Source: Erythrobacter sp. EC-HK427 (lineage in GTDB: Bacteria; Pseudomonadota; Alphaproteobacteria; Sphingomonadales; Sphingomonadaceae). From it: a DNA stretch of 64,000 bases. The stretch lies in NCBI RefSeq assembly GCF_902498745.1, contig NZ_LR701479.1, positions 872,292-936,291 of the forward strand, read 5' to 3'. The notes under the pieces are model-generated. The model worked only from the letters and a program-made list of their open reading frames with translations, was not told where the DNA came from and did not search any database. This document shows, piece after piece, positions 1 through 8,659 of the stretch. Numbering within the stretch: the stretch's first letter is position 1; each line of letters starts with the position of its first letter. Made by a program: the position numbers and the translations under genes.

Positions 1-196
1 CGAGCATGGTTGCAGGGAGTTGGTAGGTGAGCGATTTGCCCGCGCCCGTCGGCATCACCGCCAGCGTCGATTGACCACCCAGCACGCGCGCCACCACATC
101 GGCCTGCACGCCGCGAAAATCGGCAAAGCCGAACAGGCGGCGCAGTTCCGCGCGCGCTGCAGCGAGCGGTTCGGGAGCAAGGGCGGTGGAAGTCAT
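1..196 (-). CDS. recQ: RecQ-family ATP-dependent DNA helicase, N-terminal part
   Basis: Read on the minus strand from the ATG at 196, the fragment gives about 65 residues and runs off the left edge of the window. It contains the RecQ-type N-terminus: an LFGFADFRGVQADVV segment, which is the Q motif region that contacts adenine, followed by VMPTGAGKSLTYQLPA, the Walker A motif in its RecQ form. RecQ helicases unwind DNA 3'-5' in recombination and fork repair. The rest of the helicase and the RQC/HRDC domains lie outside the window. The next gene on the plus strand diverges from it, leaving 118 bases between start codons. Confidence 0.88.
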   Translation of the reverse strand, partial: MTSTALAPEPLAAARAELRRLFGFADFRGVQADVVARVLGGQSTLAVMPTGAGKSLTYQLPATML

Positions 197-314
197 CGCC
201 CCGCTTGTGGCAGAAGCGCCGCGCTGCGAACAGAGTTGCATCGGGGCATTTCCACGCGCGCGCGCCTGCGCTATCTTGTGCTTCCTGTTTTTGCATCCTC
301 GAAGGGGAAGACTC

Positions 315-626
315 ATGAAGAAACTTGCATTTGCCGCCACCGCTGCGGCCTTCGCTCTGGCCGCTTGCGGCGAGACCACCGACGCTTCGGAAGAAGCGCA
401 GGCCGATACGGTCGAAGTCGCTGCCGACGAAGCGATGGAAGGCGTGCCCGAGCCGGTGGAAGACGAAGCCGCGACCGAAGAAGTGACCGAGGAAGAGGCC
501 GAGACGCAGATGAATGTGACCGAGGAAACCGCCAATACTGCGGCAGACAATGCCGAAGCCGCGGTTGACGATGCACTCGCTGCTGCCGAAGCCGCTTCGG
601 CCGAGCTGGAAGACGCCGCCGAATAG
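315..626 (+). CDS. Small acidic lipoprotein, Glu/Ala-rich
   Basis: A 103-residue protein starting at an ATG preceded by the purine-rich stretch GAAGGGGAAG. It has a Lys-Lys N-region, a short hydrophobic stretch and a lipobox ending in LAAC, so it should be cleaved by signal peptidase II and anchored by a lipidated Cys at about residue 17. The mature part is almost entirely Glu, Ala, Asp, Thr and Val and is probably disordered. The DTVEVA motif also occurs in the lipoprotein at 1788-2063 on the other side of phhA, so the two look like paralogues. No catalytic motif is visible and the function is unknown. Confidence 0.75.
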   Translation: MKKLAFAATAAAFALAACGETTDASEEAQADTVEVAADEAMEGVPEPVEDEAATEEVTEEEAETQMNVTEETANTAADNAEAAVDDALAAAEAASAELEDAAE

Positions 627-649
627 GCGCCTCGTTCAGACTTTGCAGC

Positions 650-683
650 GCGCCCGGTGCCCCTGTGCACCGGGCGCGTTGTT
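650..683 (+). terminator. Rho-independent-type hairpin after the acidic lipoprotein gene
   Basis: A perfect 11-bp inverted repeat (GCGCCCGGTGC at 650-660 and GCACCGGGCGC at 667-677) encloses a 6-base loop. It lies 24 bases after the lipoprotein stop codon and is followed by a weak T-rich run (GTTGTTG). The hairpin is very stable, but the short T tract makes termination efficiency uncertain. Confidence 0.7.
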
Positions 684-749
684 GCATGTGGCAGAGATAG
701 TATCGCTTGAAACTGGAATGCTGCGCGTGGCCGTGGTATTTTGCCCCGC

Positions 750-1697
750 ATGACCATTCAGGCCAACCTGCCCGCCGAGTCGGTGGATTATTCCGCCCTC
801 CCCGATGTCTCCAGCGACGTGTTCACCGCGCCGCTACAGCGCCCGGCCCATATCGGCGCGGATTGGCTGGAGCCTGCACAGACGCAATATTCCTCCGCCG
901 AGGACGCCATTTGGGACGATCTCTTTGCCCGGCAAATGGAGATCCTGCCCGGCCGCGCCTGTTCGGCGATGCTCAAGGGGCTCGACACGCTTGATCTGGG
1001 CAAAGGCGGCGTGCCCGATTTCGGCGCGCTAAGCGAGGAGCTGGGCGCGCTGACCGGGTGGAGCGTGGTGCCCGTCCCCATGTTGATCCCCGATCATGTG
1101 TTCTTCTGGCATCTGGCCAACCGCCGCTTCCCTGCAGGCAATTTCATCCGCACCCGCGAGACGTTCGATTATATCCAGGAGCCCGACGTTTTTCACGACG
1201 TGTTCGGCCATGTCCCGCTGCTGACCGACCCGATCTTTGCCGATTATATGCAGGAATATGGCCGCGCCGGGTGGAAGGCGATGCGCTACAACAAGCTGAA
1301 GGCGCTGGGCGCGCTTTACTGGTATACGGTGGAATTCGGCCTGATTATGGAGGAAGGCGAGCCGCGCATTTTTGGTGCAGGAATCCTCTCCGGCCCGCAG
1401 GAAGCGGTTTTCGCACTGGACGGGCAATCGCCCAACCGCATCATGCTGAATGTCGACCGGGTAATGCGCACCGACTATGTGATCAGCGATCTGCAGCCGA
1501 CCTATTTCGTGATCGAGAGCTTTGACGACCTCTATCACCAGACGGTCGAGCGCGATTTTGACCGTCTTTACCGCAGCCTTGGCCCCGGTTTCACCTATGC
1601 CAATTCGGCAGTGATCGATGTGGATGATGTGCTGCATCGCGGCACGCAGGAATATTTCCTGCGCGGCGGGCGCGGGTCAAACGCTGTCCCGGTGTAG
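750..1697 (+). CDS. phhA: Phenylalanine 4-monooxygenase (phenylalanine hydroxylase)
   Basis: This 315-residue protein belongs to the tetrahydropterin-dependent aromatic amino acid hydroxylases and converts phenylalanine to tyrosine with O2. The non-heme iron ligands are visible: His149 and His154 in FHDVFGHVPLL, and Glu195 in YTVEFGLI. The 5- and 41-residue spacing matches the bacterial single-domain enzymes, which lack the regulatory ACT domain. The length is that of the catalytic core only. An in-frame TTG lies nine bases upstream at 741, but the ATG at 750 is the simpler start; neither has a strong Shine-Dalgarno sequence. No pterin recycling gene (phhB) is adjacent. Confidence 0.93.
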   Translation: MTIQANLPAESVDYSALPDVSSDVFTAPLQRPAHIGADWLEPAQTQYSSAEDAIWDDLFARQMEILPGRACSAMLKGLDTLDLGKGGVPDFGALSEELGALTGWSVVPVPMLIPDHVFFWHLANRRFPAGNFIRTRETFDYIQEPDVFHDVFGHVPLLTDPIFADYMQEYGRAGWKAMRYNKLKALGALYWYTVEFGLIMEEGEPRIFGAGILSGPQEAVFALDGQSPNRIMLNVDRVMRTDYVISDLQPTYFVIESFDDLYHQTVERDFDRLYRSLGPGFTYANSAVIDVDDVLHRGTQEYFLRGGRGSNAVPV

Positions 1698-1719
1698 GGA
1701 GCGTGGGCTACCCAGCAAA

Positions 1720-1750
1720 AGGGCCAGCCCCGCAATGCGGAACCGGCCCT
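1720..1750. terminator. Inverted repeat between convergent phhA and lipoprotein genes
   Basis: AGGGCC at 1720-1725 pairs with GGCCCT at 1745-1750, and a shorter CCGC/GCGG stem sits inside. The repeat lies between the stop codons of two convergent genes, where a bidirectional terminator would be expected. The stem is short and no clear T tract follows on either strand, so this is tentative. Confidence 0.4.
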
Positions 1751-1787
1751 CTGCAGCGCGCATTGCAGCGCGCAAAAAGCGAAGAGC

Positions 1788-2063
1788 TTACTCGGCCTTG
1801 GCGCCGCCTTCTTCCGCGACTTCGACCGTGTCTCCGGCAGGCTTTGCACCATCGTCAGCGGTCGCCTCTTCAGCCATCGCTTCGCCTTCCATGGCCTCGC
1901 CTTCCATCGCGCCGTCTTCCGCTGTTTCTTCGGTCGCGGTTTCTTCAGCAGCAGCGTCTTCGGTAGCGGTTTCTTCTTCGGCGGTGTCTTCCGCCGCTTC
2001 GCCACACGCAGCGAGCGACAGGCCGAGCGCGGCGGCCGAAGCGAAAGCAACTATCTTCTTCAT
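1788..2063 (-). CDS. Small acidic lipoprotein, paralogue of the one at 315-626
   Basis: A 91-residue protein read from the ATG at 2063, with GGAAGGG upstream as ribosome binding site. The N-terminus (MKKIVAFASAAALGLSLAAC) is a lipoprotein signal peptide with an LAAC lipobox. The mature part is Glu/Ala/Thr-rich and contains a tandem MEGEA repeat, then a DTVEVAEE segment shared with the lipoprotein upstream of phhA. It is probably disordered and negatively charged in the periplasm or at the inner face of the outer membrane. No enzymatic motif is present and the role is unknown. A longer in-frame start at 2084 would add seven residues ahead of the lysine pair and fits a signal peptide less well. 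Confidence 0.75.
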   Translation of the reverse strand: MKKIVAFASAAALGLSLAACGEAAEDTAEEETATEDAAAEETATEETAEDGAMEGEAMEGEAMAEEATADDGAKPAGDTVEVAEEGGAKAE

Positions 2064-2213
2064 TACGGATTTTTCCCTTCCCATAGGCCCGCACCCCCTG
2101 CGCAGGCCTGCAACGAATCGCCCGCGCAGGCGGACGAGTCGTGCGCGGGGGATATCGTAAAATGGCAGCAGGCAACAGATTGTCGCGGAACAAACTGCTG
2201 AAAGGTGCGCGGC

Positions 2214-3059
2214 CTAGAAGAACGAAAGCAGCGCCACACCCATCGCGATGCGGTAAAGCACGAAGACCAGCATACTGGCTTTCTTGAGGAAGTTCATCAG
2301 GAAGGCCATGGTGGCAAAGGCAGCGATAAAGGTCAGCACGCCCGCGATCAGCGCTTCCACCGCCAGATCCCCGCCCGCTTCGAAAATCTCCGGCACGATC
2401 AGCACGCCGGCGCCCGCCACGGCAGGGATCGACAGGAGGAAGGAAAAGCGTGCCGATTCGAAGCGGCTGTAACCCAGCACCCGCGCCGCCGTCATGGTGA
2501 CGCCCGAACGGCTCGTCCCCGGAACAATCGCCAGCGCCTGCGCCAGGCCGACAATCAATCCGTCACGCCAGGTCATGTCTTCGAACTTCTTCACCTCGCG
2601 CCCGAAATGGTCAGCGAGGCCCAGCAGGATGCCGTAGAAGATAAGGTTGAAGGCGATGAGATCGGTAAAGCGGATCGAGGCCATCAGATCGCCATCGGTG
2701 ATGGTGATACCGAAGACGCTGCTCACCAGCCCGTTGAAGACGCCCAGCTTGATCGACAGGCCGAACACGACGGCGGGGATTGTGCCCAGCACGATCCACC
2801 AGAACAGTTTGCGCTCTGCCGGAGCCTGCCCGATGCCCACGCTGGCAAAGCCGCCGCGCGCCAAGGACACCACATCCTTGAAGAAATACGCCATGATCGC
2901 CAGAAGCGAACCCACGTGCACCGCCACGTCGATCAGCGGCCCCTGATCGGGAAAATCGGTGAGATAGGGGATCAGGATCAAGTGGCCCGACGAGGAGATC
3001 GGGAGGAACTCGGTGATCCCCTGCACGACGGCAATCAGCAGCAATTGGAGAAAGGTCAT
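2214..3059 (-). CDS. uppP: Undecaprenyl-diphosphatase (BacA/UppP family)
   Basis: A 281-residue polytopic membrane enzyme that dephosphorylates undecaprenyl pyrophosphate, recycling the lipid carrier used for peptidoglycan and for surface glycans such as the exopolysaccharide encoded at 35-56 kb. The two family signatures are visible: the glutamate-rich N-terminal motif in QGITEFLPISSSGHL and the PGTSRSGVTMTAA motif in the second half. Hydrophobic segments run through the whole length. The ATG at 3059 is preferred over a GTG three codons upstream, because the family begins directly before the first membrane helix. Confidence 0.95.
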   Translation of the reverse strand: MTFLQLLLIAVVQGITEFLPISSSGHLILIPYLTDFPDQGPLIDVAVHVGSLLAIMAYFFKDVVSLARGGFASVGIGQAPAERKLFWWIVLGTIPAVVFGLSIKLGVFNGLVSSVFGITITDGDLMASIRFTDLIAFNLIFYGILLGLADHFGREVKKFEDMTWRDGLIVGLAQALAIVPGTSRSGVTMTAARVLGYSRFESARFSFLLSIPAVAGAGVLIVPEIFEAGGDLAVEALIAGVLTFIAAFATMAFLMNFLKKASMLVFVLYRIAMGVALLSFF

Positions 3060-3126
3060 AGACTGCACGGTGTCCGGTTGGTCGGTGCGGAAATGCGCCC
3101 GAATGCTGGCGTGCCAACATACGCAA

Positions 3127-3155
3127 ACGGGGGCGAAGTCAAGCCTCGCCCCCGT
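3127..3155 (-). terminator. Hairpin terminator of the M13 peptidase gene
   Basis: A perfect 10-bp stem (ACGGGGGCGA at 3127-3136, TCGCCCCCGT at 3146-3155) with a 9-base loop lies 26 bases past the stop codon of the minus-strand peptidase gene. On that strand it is followed by TTTGCG. It also separates this gene from uppP, which reads in the same direction. Confidence 0.7.
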
Positions 3156-3180
3156 CGCAAATGCAATTCCGCAAACGCGT

Positions 3181-5301
3181 TTACCAGATACGGATACGCT
3201 CTTCCGGCGGCAGATACAGATCGTGCTCCTCGGTCACACCGAAGGCTTCGTACCAGGCATCGGTGTGGCGCACCGCATTGTTCAGGCGGAATTCGCCCGG
3301 CGGGTGGTTGGCGGTCATCACGCGGTTGCGCAGGGATTCCTCGCGCTCCATCCCGCGCCAGATCTGCGCGTAGCCGAGGAAGAACCGCTGGTCGCCGGTA
3401 AGGCCGTCGATCACCGGCGGCTCTTGGCCGTTCAGCGACAGGCGGTAGGCGCGGTAGGCCATTTGCAGGCCGACCACATCGCCCAGCGTTTCACCCATCG
3501 ACTGGCGGGCGCGCAGGCATACCGGGCCTTCCGCGCTGTTCACGGGGCAATAGGCCTCGATCAATTCGCCCATCTGGCGGGTGAAATCCTCGAACCCGGC
3601 GCGGTCTTCTTCCTGCCACCAGTTGCGCAGCGTGCCGGTCGCGTCGAATTGCGAGCCCTGGTCGTCATAGCCATGGCCGATTTCGTGACCAATGACTGCG
3701 CCAATGCCGCCGTAATTCACCGCCGGATCGGCATCCATGTTGAAGAAGGGCGGTTGCAGGATCGCGGCGGGGAAGACGATGCGGTTGGTCAGCGCCGAGT
3801 AATAGGCGTTCACCGTCTGCGGCAGCATCCCCCATTCGCTGGGATCGACCTGCGTGCCGAGCCGCGCGTAATTGTCTTCATTGCGCCAGCGCGCCGCGCT
3901 CATGGCATTGGCCAGCGGATCGCCTGCGGTCACGGTCAGCCCGTCATAGGTTTCGAATTCGTCCGGGTAGCCGATCATCGGCACAAAGCCGTTCAACTTG
4001 TTGCGCGCTTCGGTGAGCGTTTCGGCGGTCATCCACTCGTTTTCGTCGAGCGACATGGACATGGCGCGCGACAGATTGGCCACCAGCTCGTCCATCTGCG
4101 CCTTGGCTTCGGGCGGGAAATAGCGTTCGACATAAAGCGCGCCAAGCTGCTCGCCGAGCATCCCTTCAACCGTGCCGATCGCCCGCTTCCAGCGCGCTTC
4201 CTGCTCTTCAGCCCCGCCAATCGTGCGGCCGTAGAAATCGAAATTCGCCTCGTCGAGCGCGCTCGACAGCACCGATGCGTTCCCGGACAGGAAGCGCACG
4301 GCCATATAGGCCTGGATGGTCGGCAGCGGAGTTTCGGTCAGCAGCTCCATCATCGCGGGCAAGCCGCCACCGATCAGCGCGAGCTGTTCTTCGGTCAGCC
4401 CCAAAGCCGCGATTTCCTCGTCGGTCGGCGGCAGCTGGCTGGCAAGGAAGCGGTCTTGATCGGCGAAGCGCCCGGCTTCAAGCAGAGCGCCGATGGGGAA
4501 ATCACCCGCCATCGTATCCAGCTCTTCGCGGCTCAGCACGTTGTAAGTGAGCTGCGGGATGCGGAACATCTGCCGCGCCCACTCGATCTCGGCGACTTCA
4601 TGCTCAAAGGCGTAGACCGCCTCGGCCGCGCCCGCCGGATCGGGGTAGCCCGCTGCTTCCAGCATCGTCGCGAGATAACCCATATAGGCTTCGCGGATCG
4701 CCAGATTGCTTTCCGAATCGACCAGATAATAGTCGCGGTCGGGCAGCCCGGTGCCGTCAAAGCCGATCGAAACGGCATATTCGGTCGGGTTGCGCGCATC
4801 GATGCCGACGCCTGCCGACACGAGGCTGGGATAGCCCGGCTCTTCCATCAAGCGCACAAGCGCTTGCAGATCGGGCGCGCTGAAAATCCGCTCCAGATAG
4901 GGATAGGCGGGTGCGAGGCCGCGGGCATCGATTGCTTCGACATCGAGATAGGCGTTGTAAGCGTCGACTATCCGGCGCTCGGTGGTGCCTTCGGCGGGGT
5001 TCGACGCAACCAGATCGGCCATCAGCCGCTGCACATCGACCACCGACTGTTCGCGCAGCATATCAAACGCGCCGTAACGCTGGCGGTCAGCCGGGATCTC
5101 GTTGGTCTCGATCCAGATGCCGTTGGCATAGGCGTTGAAATCGTCACCGGGCTGCAAATCGGCGTCGATATAGTCGAGGCCCACACCCCATTCGCCAAAG
5201 TCCATGGTGGGGCCCGAAGGCGCCTGTTCCTGCGCTGCGGCGGGCATGGCAATCGCCATGCCTAGCGCCGAAACGGATGTGACGAGCAAAGTGCGGATCA
5301 T
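3181..5301 (-). CDS. M13 family (neprilysin/PepO-like) secreted zinc metallopeptidase
   Basis: A 706-residue exported peptidase. The start is the ATG at 5301, with GAGGAC as ribosome binding site; 19 more codons are open upstream but carry no signal. The N-terminus is a Sec signal peptide with a likely cut after AMPAAA. The M13 N-terminal domain follows, then the catalytic domain with NAYYSALTNRIVFPAAIL (substrate-binding Asn-Ala-Tyr type motif), the zinc motif HEIGH in VIGHEIGHGYDDQG, and GETLGDVVG supplying the third zinc ligand Glu and the Asp. All key residues are present, so it should be active on small peptides in the periplasm. It is transcribed alone. Confidence 0.93.
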   Translation of the reverse strand: MIRTLLVTSVSALGMAIAMPAAAQEQAPSGPTMDFGEWGVGLDYIDADLQPGDDFNAYANGIWIETNEIPADRQRYGAFDMLREQSVVDVQRLMADLVASNPAEGTTERRIVDAYNAYLDVEAIDARGLAPAYPYLERIFSAPDLQALVRLMEEPGYPSLVSAGVGIDARNPTEYAVSIGFDGTGLPDRDYYLVDSESNLAIREAYMGYLATMLEAAGYPDPAGAAEAVYAFEHEVAEIEWARQMFRIPQLTYNVLSREELDTMAGDFPIGALLEAGRFADQDRFLASQLPPTDEEIAALGLTEEQLALIGGGLPAMMELLTETPLPTIQAYMAVRFLSGNASVLSSALDEANFDFYGRTIGGAEEQEARWKRAIGTVEGMLGEQLGALYVERYFPPEAKAQMDELVANLSRAMSMSLDENEWMTAETLTEARNKLNGFVPMIGYPDEFETYDGLTVTAGDPLANAMSAARWRNEDNYARLGTQVDPSEWGMLPQTVNAYYSALTNRIVFPAAILQPPFFNMDADPAVNYGGIGAVIGHEIGHGYDDQGSQFDATGTLRNWWQEEDRAGFEDFTRQMGELIEAYCPVNSAEGPVCLRARQSMGETLGDVVGLQMAYRAYRLSLNGQEPPVIDGLTGDQRFFLGYAQIWRGMEREESLRNRVMTANHPPGEFRLNNAVRHTDAWYEAFGVTEEHDLYLPPEERIRIW

Positions 5302-5440
5302 ATGGCAGTCCTCTACGATGAAACGGTTGGCATAAGCGATAACACGAAGGCGCGTCACGCCAAGAAGAAGTTACAGATGTGACATTCGTCAATCGACCAA
5401 ATACCGACTCCTGTCGACACACGGCATGGGCGAGAAAGCG

Positions 5441-7237
5441 TCAGGCCGCTGCCACTTCGTCAAACTGCAAGGCGGCAAGCCGCGCATAAAGGCCGCCCGC
5501 CGCCGACAGGCTGGCATGGTTGCCCTGTTCGACGATCCGGCCGTTTTCCAGCACCACGATCCGGTCTGCCGCGCGCACGGTGGCCAGCCTATGGGCGATC
5601 ACCAGCGTGGTGCGGTTGGCCATCAGCTTTTCGAGCGCATCCTGCACCAGCCGTTCGCTTTCCGCATCGAGTGCACTGGTGGCCTCGTCCAGCAGCAGGA
5701 TCGGCGCATCGCGCAACAGCGCGCGGGCAATCGCTACGCGCTGGCGCTGTCCGCCCGAAAGCCGCGCCCCGCCTTCGCCAAGGAAAGTGTCGAGCCCTTC
5801 GGGCAAGTCGCGCAGGAATTGCTCCGCATTGGCCGCGCGCGCTGCCTCCCAGATAGCGTCCTCGCTTGCATCCCACGCGCCATAGCGCAGATTGTCGCGC
5901 GCATTGGCGGCGAACAGGATGCCTTCTTGCGGCACTAGCGCCATGCGGCGGCGGATTTCGGCAGGATCAGCCTGGGTGAAGGGCACGCCGTCGAGCTTGA
6001 TAGTGCCCGCTTGCGGATCATAAAACCGCTCGGCCAGCTGGAAAATGGTCGATTTGCCCGCGCCCGAAGGCCCGACAATCGCCACCGTCTCGCCCGGCTC
6101 CACCGCAAGCGTGAAATCGTCGAGCGCGGTGTCGCCCGGCCGCGTGGGATAGCGGAATGTAACGCCCGAAAAGGCCAGCGCACCGCGCGGCGGAACGGGC
6201 AGCGCCTGCGGGCGGGCAGGCGGCGCAATCACCGGCTGTTCGTTGAGCAATTCGTTGAGCCGACTCGCCGCGCCCGCCCCGCGCAGCAAATCGCCATAGA
6301 CTTCGGTCAGGGCGCCGAATGCGCCCGCCGTGATCGCCCCGGCAAAGATGAAGGCGGCAATCGTGCCCCCCGATATCAGCCCTTCGCTCACCATCGTGGC
6401 ACCGCGCCACATCAGCACCGTGATCGCGCCGAATATCAGCGTGATAATCAGCGCGGTCATCACCGCGCGGATCAGAATGCGCACTTTGGCGACGGCAAAG
6501 GTCTTTTCGACCGCTTCGGCAAACCGCCCGGCCTCGCGCGCTTCCTGATTGAAACCTTGCACGATTTTCATCGCCGACAGCATTTCGGTGGTGATGCCGC
6601 CGACGGAGGCGACATTGTCCTGGCTATCGCGGCTGACATTGCGCAGGCGGCGGCCGAAAATCGTGATCGGGATAATCACCAGCGGAATCCCCGCCAGCAG
6701 CCACACCGCCAGTTGCGGTGCCTGCCAGAACAGGTAGCCCGTCCCCAGCACCGCCATGATCGAATTGCGCAAGGCGACCGAAACCGTCGTGCCGACAACC
6801 TGTTCGATAATCGCGGTGTCCGCCACCATCCGGCTGGAGATTTCTTTGGGACTGTTCTCTTCGAAAAAGCTCGGCGAAAGGCGCAGCAAGTTCTCGTAAA
6901 CCTCGCGGCGGATATCCGCGACCACCCGCTCGCCGATCCAGCTGACGAAATAGAAGCGCAGCGCAGTGCCCATGCCCAGCACGCCCACCAGCAGCAGCAG
7001 ATAACGGAACCAGCGGCCGATATCCCCGCTGCCTTCGCCCGAATCGGCAAAGCCCCGGTCGATGATGAATTTCAGCGCATTGGGCAAAGCCCAGGAGATA
7101 ATCACCGCCGTGATCAGCAGCGCAATTGCCGCCAGTGCGATTTGCACCGGATAGCGCGCCGCTGCACGCCAGATCATCCGCAAGGGGCCGAGCGACTTGG
7201 CGGGCTCGACCTTATCGATTTCAAGAACGTCATCCAT
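5441..7237 (-). CDS. ABC exporter with fused membrane and ATPase domains
   Basis: A 598-residue half-transporter of the type-IV (MsbA-like) exporter fold. The start is the ATG at 7237 with AGGGGA eight bases upstream; the longer open frame to 7345 lacks a signal. The six-helix membrane domain occupies roughly residues 20-320. The ATPase domain then shows Walker A (GPSGAGKSTIFQ), the signature LSGGQRQRVAIARA, and Walker B/D-loop (ILLLDEATSALDAES). It would act as a homodimer. The substrate cannot be read from sequence; lipid, drug and peptide are all possible. Its neighbours do not form an operon with it, and phaZ diverges from it. Confidence 0.9.
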   Translation of the reverse strand: MDDVLEIDKVEPAKSLGPLRMIWRAAARYPVQIALAAIALLITAVIISWALPNALKFIIDRGFADSGEGSGDIGRWFRYLLLLVGVLGMGTALRFYFVSWIGERVVADIRREVYENLLRLSPSFFEENSPKEISSRMVADTAIIEQVVGTTVSVALRNSIMAVLGTGYLFWQAPQLAVWLLAGIPLVIIPITIFGRRLRNVSRDSQDNVASVGGITTEMLSAMKIVQGFNQEAREAGRFAEAVEKTFAVAKVRILIRAVMTALIITLIFGAITVLMWRGATMVSEGLISGGTIAAFIFAGAITAGAFGALTEVYGDLLRGAGAASRLNELLNEQPVIAPPARPQALPVPPRGALAFSGVTFRYPTRPGDTALDDFTLAVEPGETVAIVGPSGAGKSTIFQLAERFYDPQAGTIKLDGVPFTQADPAEIRRRMALVPQEGILFAANARDNLRYGAWDASEDAIWEAARAANAEQFLRDLPEGLDTFLGEGGARLSGGQRQRVAIARALLRDAPILLLDEATSALDAESERLVQDALEKLMANRTTLVIAHRLATVRAADRIVVLENGRIVEQGNHASLSAAGGLYARLAALQFDEVAAA

Positions 7238-7280
7238 CGCGGCGTCCCCTAGCCCAAGCCGCGCGAATATTGAAGCACTG

Positions 7281-7370
7281 CAATGGGCCATTGCCCCGCT
7301 TTGCCACAGCAAGCCGCGTCTCATCCTTTTGCCGCGTTGCAACATGAAACGAAAAGAGGCATATCGCCTC
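7281..7370. promoter_or_regulatory. Divergent intergenic region with two short palindromes upstream of phaZ
   Basis: The 196 bases between the ABC exporter and phaZ contain CAATGG at 7281-7286 facing CCATTG at 7288-7293, and GAGGC at 7356-7360 facing GCCTC at 7366-7370. Such sites could be operators for a regulator of PHA breakdown or of the exporter. No clear -35/-10 pair is visible and no regulator gene is adjacent, so this is only a candidate control region. Confidence 0.25.
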
Positions 7371-7433
7371 CTATCGCGGCGCTAACGGACAGATCCGGCC
7401 CGCAACCCATACGATCCGCAGGGGACGCGATTT

Positions 7434-8654
7434 TTGCTGTATTCCGCTTATGAAATGCAAAAGGCGTGGCTGAGTTCAGCCAGCCAATGGGCCAGTGTCG
7501 GCGCAGAGCTGCTCGACAATCCGGCGCTGCCGATGGGCTATTTCGGCATGGGGCCCGCCGCCGCCAGCGCGCTCAAGCTGTTCGCCCATCTGTATGAAGA
7601 CCGCGGCAAGCCCGTGTTCGATATCCAGCCGGTGACCGTCGATGGCGCGGACAAGGCTATCACCGAAACCGTGGTGCTGGAGAAGCCCTTCGGCAGTCTG
7701 CGCCGCTTTGTGCGCGATGATCTGCCCGCCGATGCGCCCAAACTGCTGATCGTCGCGCCGATGAGCGGCCACTTCGCCACGCTGCTGCGCGGCACTGTGC
7801 AGCGTCTGGTGCAAAACCAGCAGGTGTGGATCACCGACTGGGCCGATGCGCGGATGGTGCCTTTGTCAGCGGGCCATTTCGATCTTGATGACTACATCGA
7901 CTATCTGATCGAATTTATGCGGTTTATCGGGCCCGATACGCATATGCTGGCGGTTTGCCAGCCCTCGGTGCCCGCCTTTGCTGCCACGGCCGTGATGGCC
8001 GCCGCCAAGGACAAATGCCGCCCCAAATCGCTCACCATGATGGGCGGCCCGATCGATACCCGCGCCAGCCCCACCAGTGTCAACGATCTGGCGATGGAGA
8101 AGCCGCTGAGCTGGTTCCAGAACAATGTGATCGCCACCGTACCGTTCAATTATCCCGGCGCGGGCCGCAAGGTTTATCCCGGCTTCCTGCAACTCGCCGG
8201 TTTTCTCAGCATGAATCTCGCCGATCACATGATGAGCCACTACGAAATGTTCAAACACATGACGATGGGCGATCAGGACAGCGCCGATCGCACCAAGTTG
8301 TTTTACGACGAATATCTGAGCGTCTGCGACATGACGGAGGAATTCTACCTGCAAACCATCGTGCACGTGTTTCAGGAACATTCGCTGCCCAAGGGCGAAT
8401 TCGTCCATCGCGGCAAGGCGATTGATCCCGATGCGATCCGCGACACGGCGCTGCTCGCCATCGAAGGCGAGCTGGACGATATTTCCGGCATCGGCCAGAC
8501 CCGCGCCGCGCTCGATCTCGCCCCGCATCTGCCGGAAGCGAAGAAGCGCTATTACCTCGCCAAGGATTGCGGGCATTACGGGATCTTCAACGGCAGCAAA
8601 TGGCGCAATAAGATAGCGCCGGTGGTGGAAGAATGGATTGTGGCCAATTCTTGA
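7434..8654 (+). CDS. phaZ: Intracellular polyhydroxyalkanoate (PHB) depolymerase
   Basis: A 406-residue intracellular PHA depolymerase that attacks native storage granules. The start is TTG at 7434: AGGGGA ends eight bases before it, and the translated MLYSAYEMQ matches the usual N-terminus of the family, whereas the next in-frame ATG would remove it. The fold is an alpha/beta hydrolase. The nucleophile region is AVCQPSVPA with Cys175, as in Ralstonia PhaZ1 where a Cys replaces the lipase-box Ser. Later motifs GELDD (acid) and CGHYGIF (His) complete the triad. It works opposite to acetoacetyl-CoA reductase PhaB at 62406-63128. A PHA synthase gene is not in the window. Confidence 0.92.
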   Translation: MLYSAYEMQKAWLSSASQWASVGAELLDNPALPMGYFGMGPAAASALKLFAHLYEDRGKPVFDIQPVTVDGADKAITETVVLEKPFGSLRRFVRDDLPADAPKLLIVAPMSGHFATLLRGTVQRLVQNQQVWITDWADARMVPLSAGHFDLDDYIDYLIEFMRFIGPDTHMLAVCQPSVPAFAATAVMAAAKDKCRPKSLTMMGGPIDTRASPTSVNDLAMEKPLSWFQNNVIATVPFNYPGAGRKVYPGFLQLAGFLSMNLADHMMSHYEMFKHMTMGDQDSADRTKLFYDEYLSVCDMTEEFYLQTIVHVFQEHSLPKGEFVHRGKAIDPDAIRDTALLAIEGELDDISGIGQTRAALDLAPHLPEAKKRYYLAKDCGHYGIFNGSKWRNKIAPVVEEWIVANS

Positions 8655-8659
8655 TTTTC

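Noticed and set aside
741-749. TTG at 741 as the start of phhA
   Set aside because: It has no ribosome binding site and adds only three residues; the ATG at 750 suffices.
3013-5265. A 750-codon plus-strand frame over the M13 peptidase gene
   Set aside because: Antisense to a gene with signal peptide and zinc motif; the translation is low-complexity His/Arg/Gly.
5441-7237. The ABC exporter as the lasso peptide transporter
   Set aside because: It is more than 20 kb away, has no N-terminal peptidase or cluster link, and its family covers many substrates.
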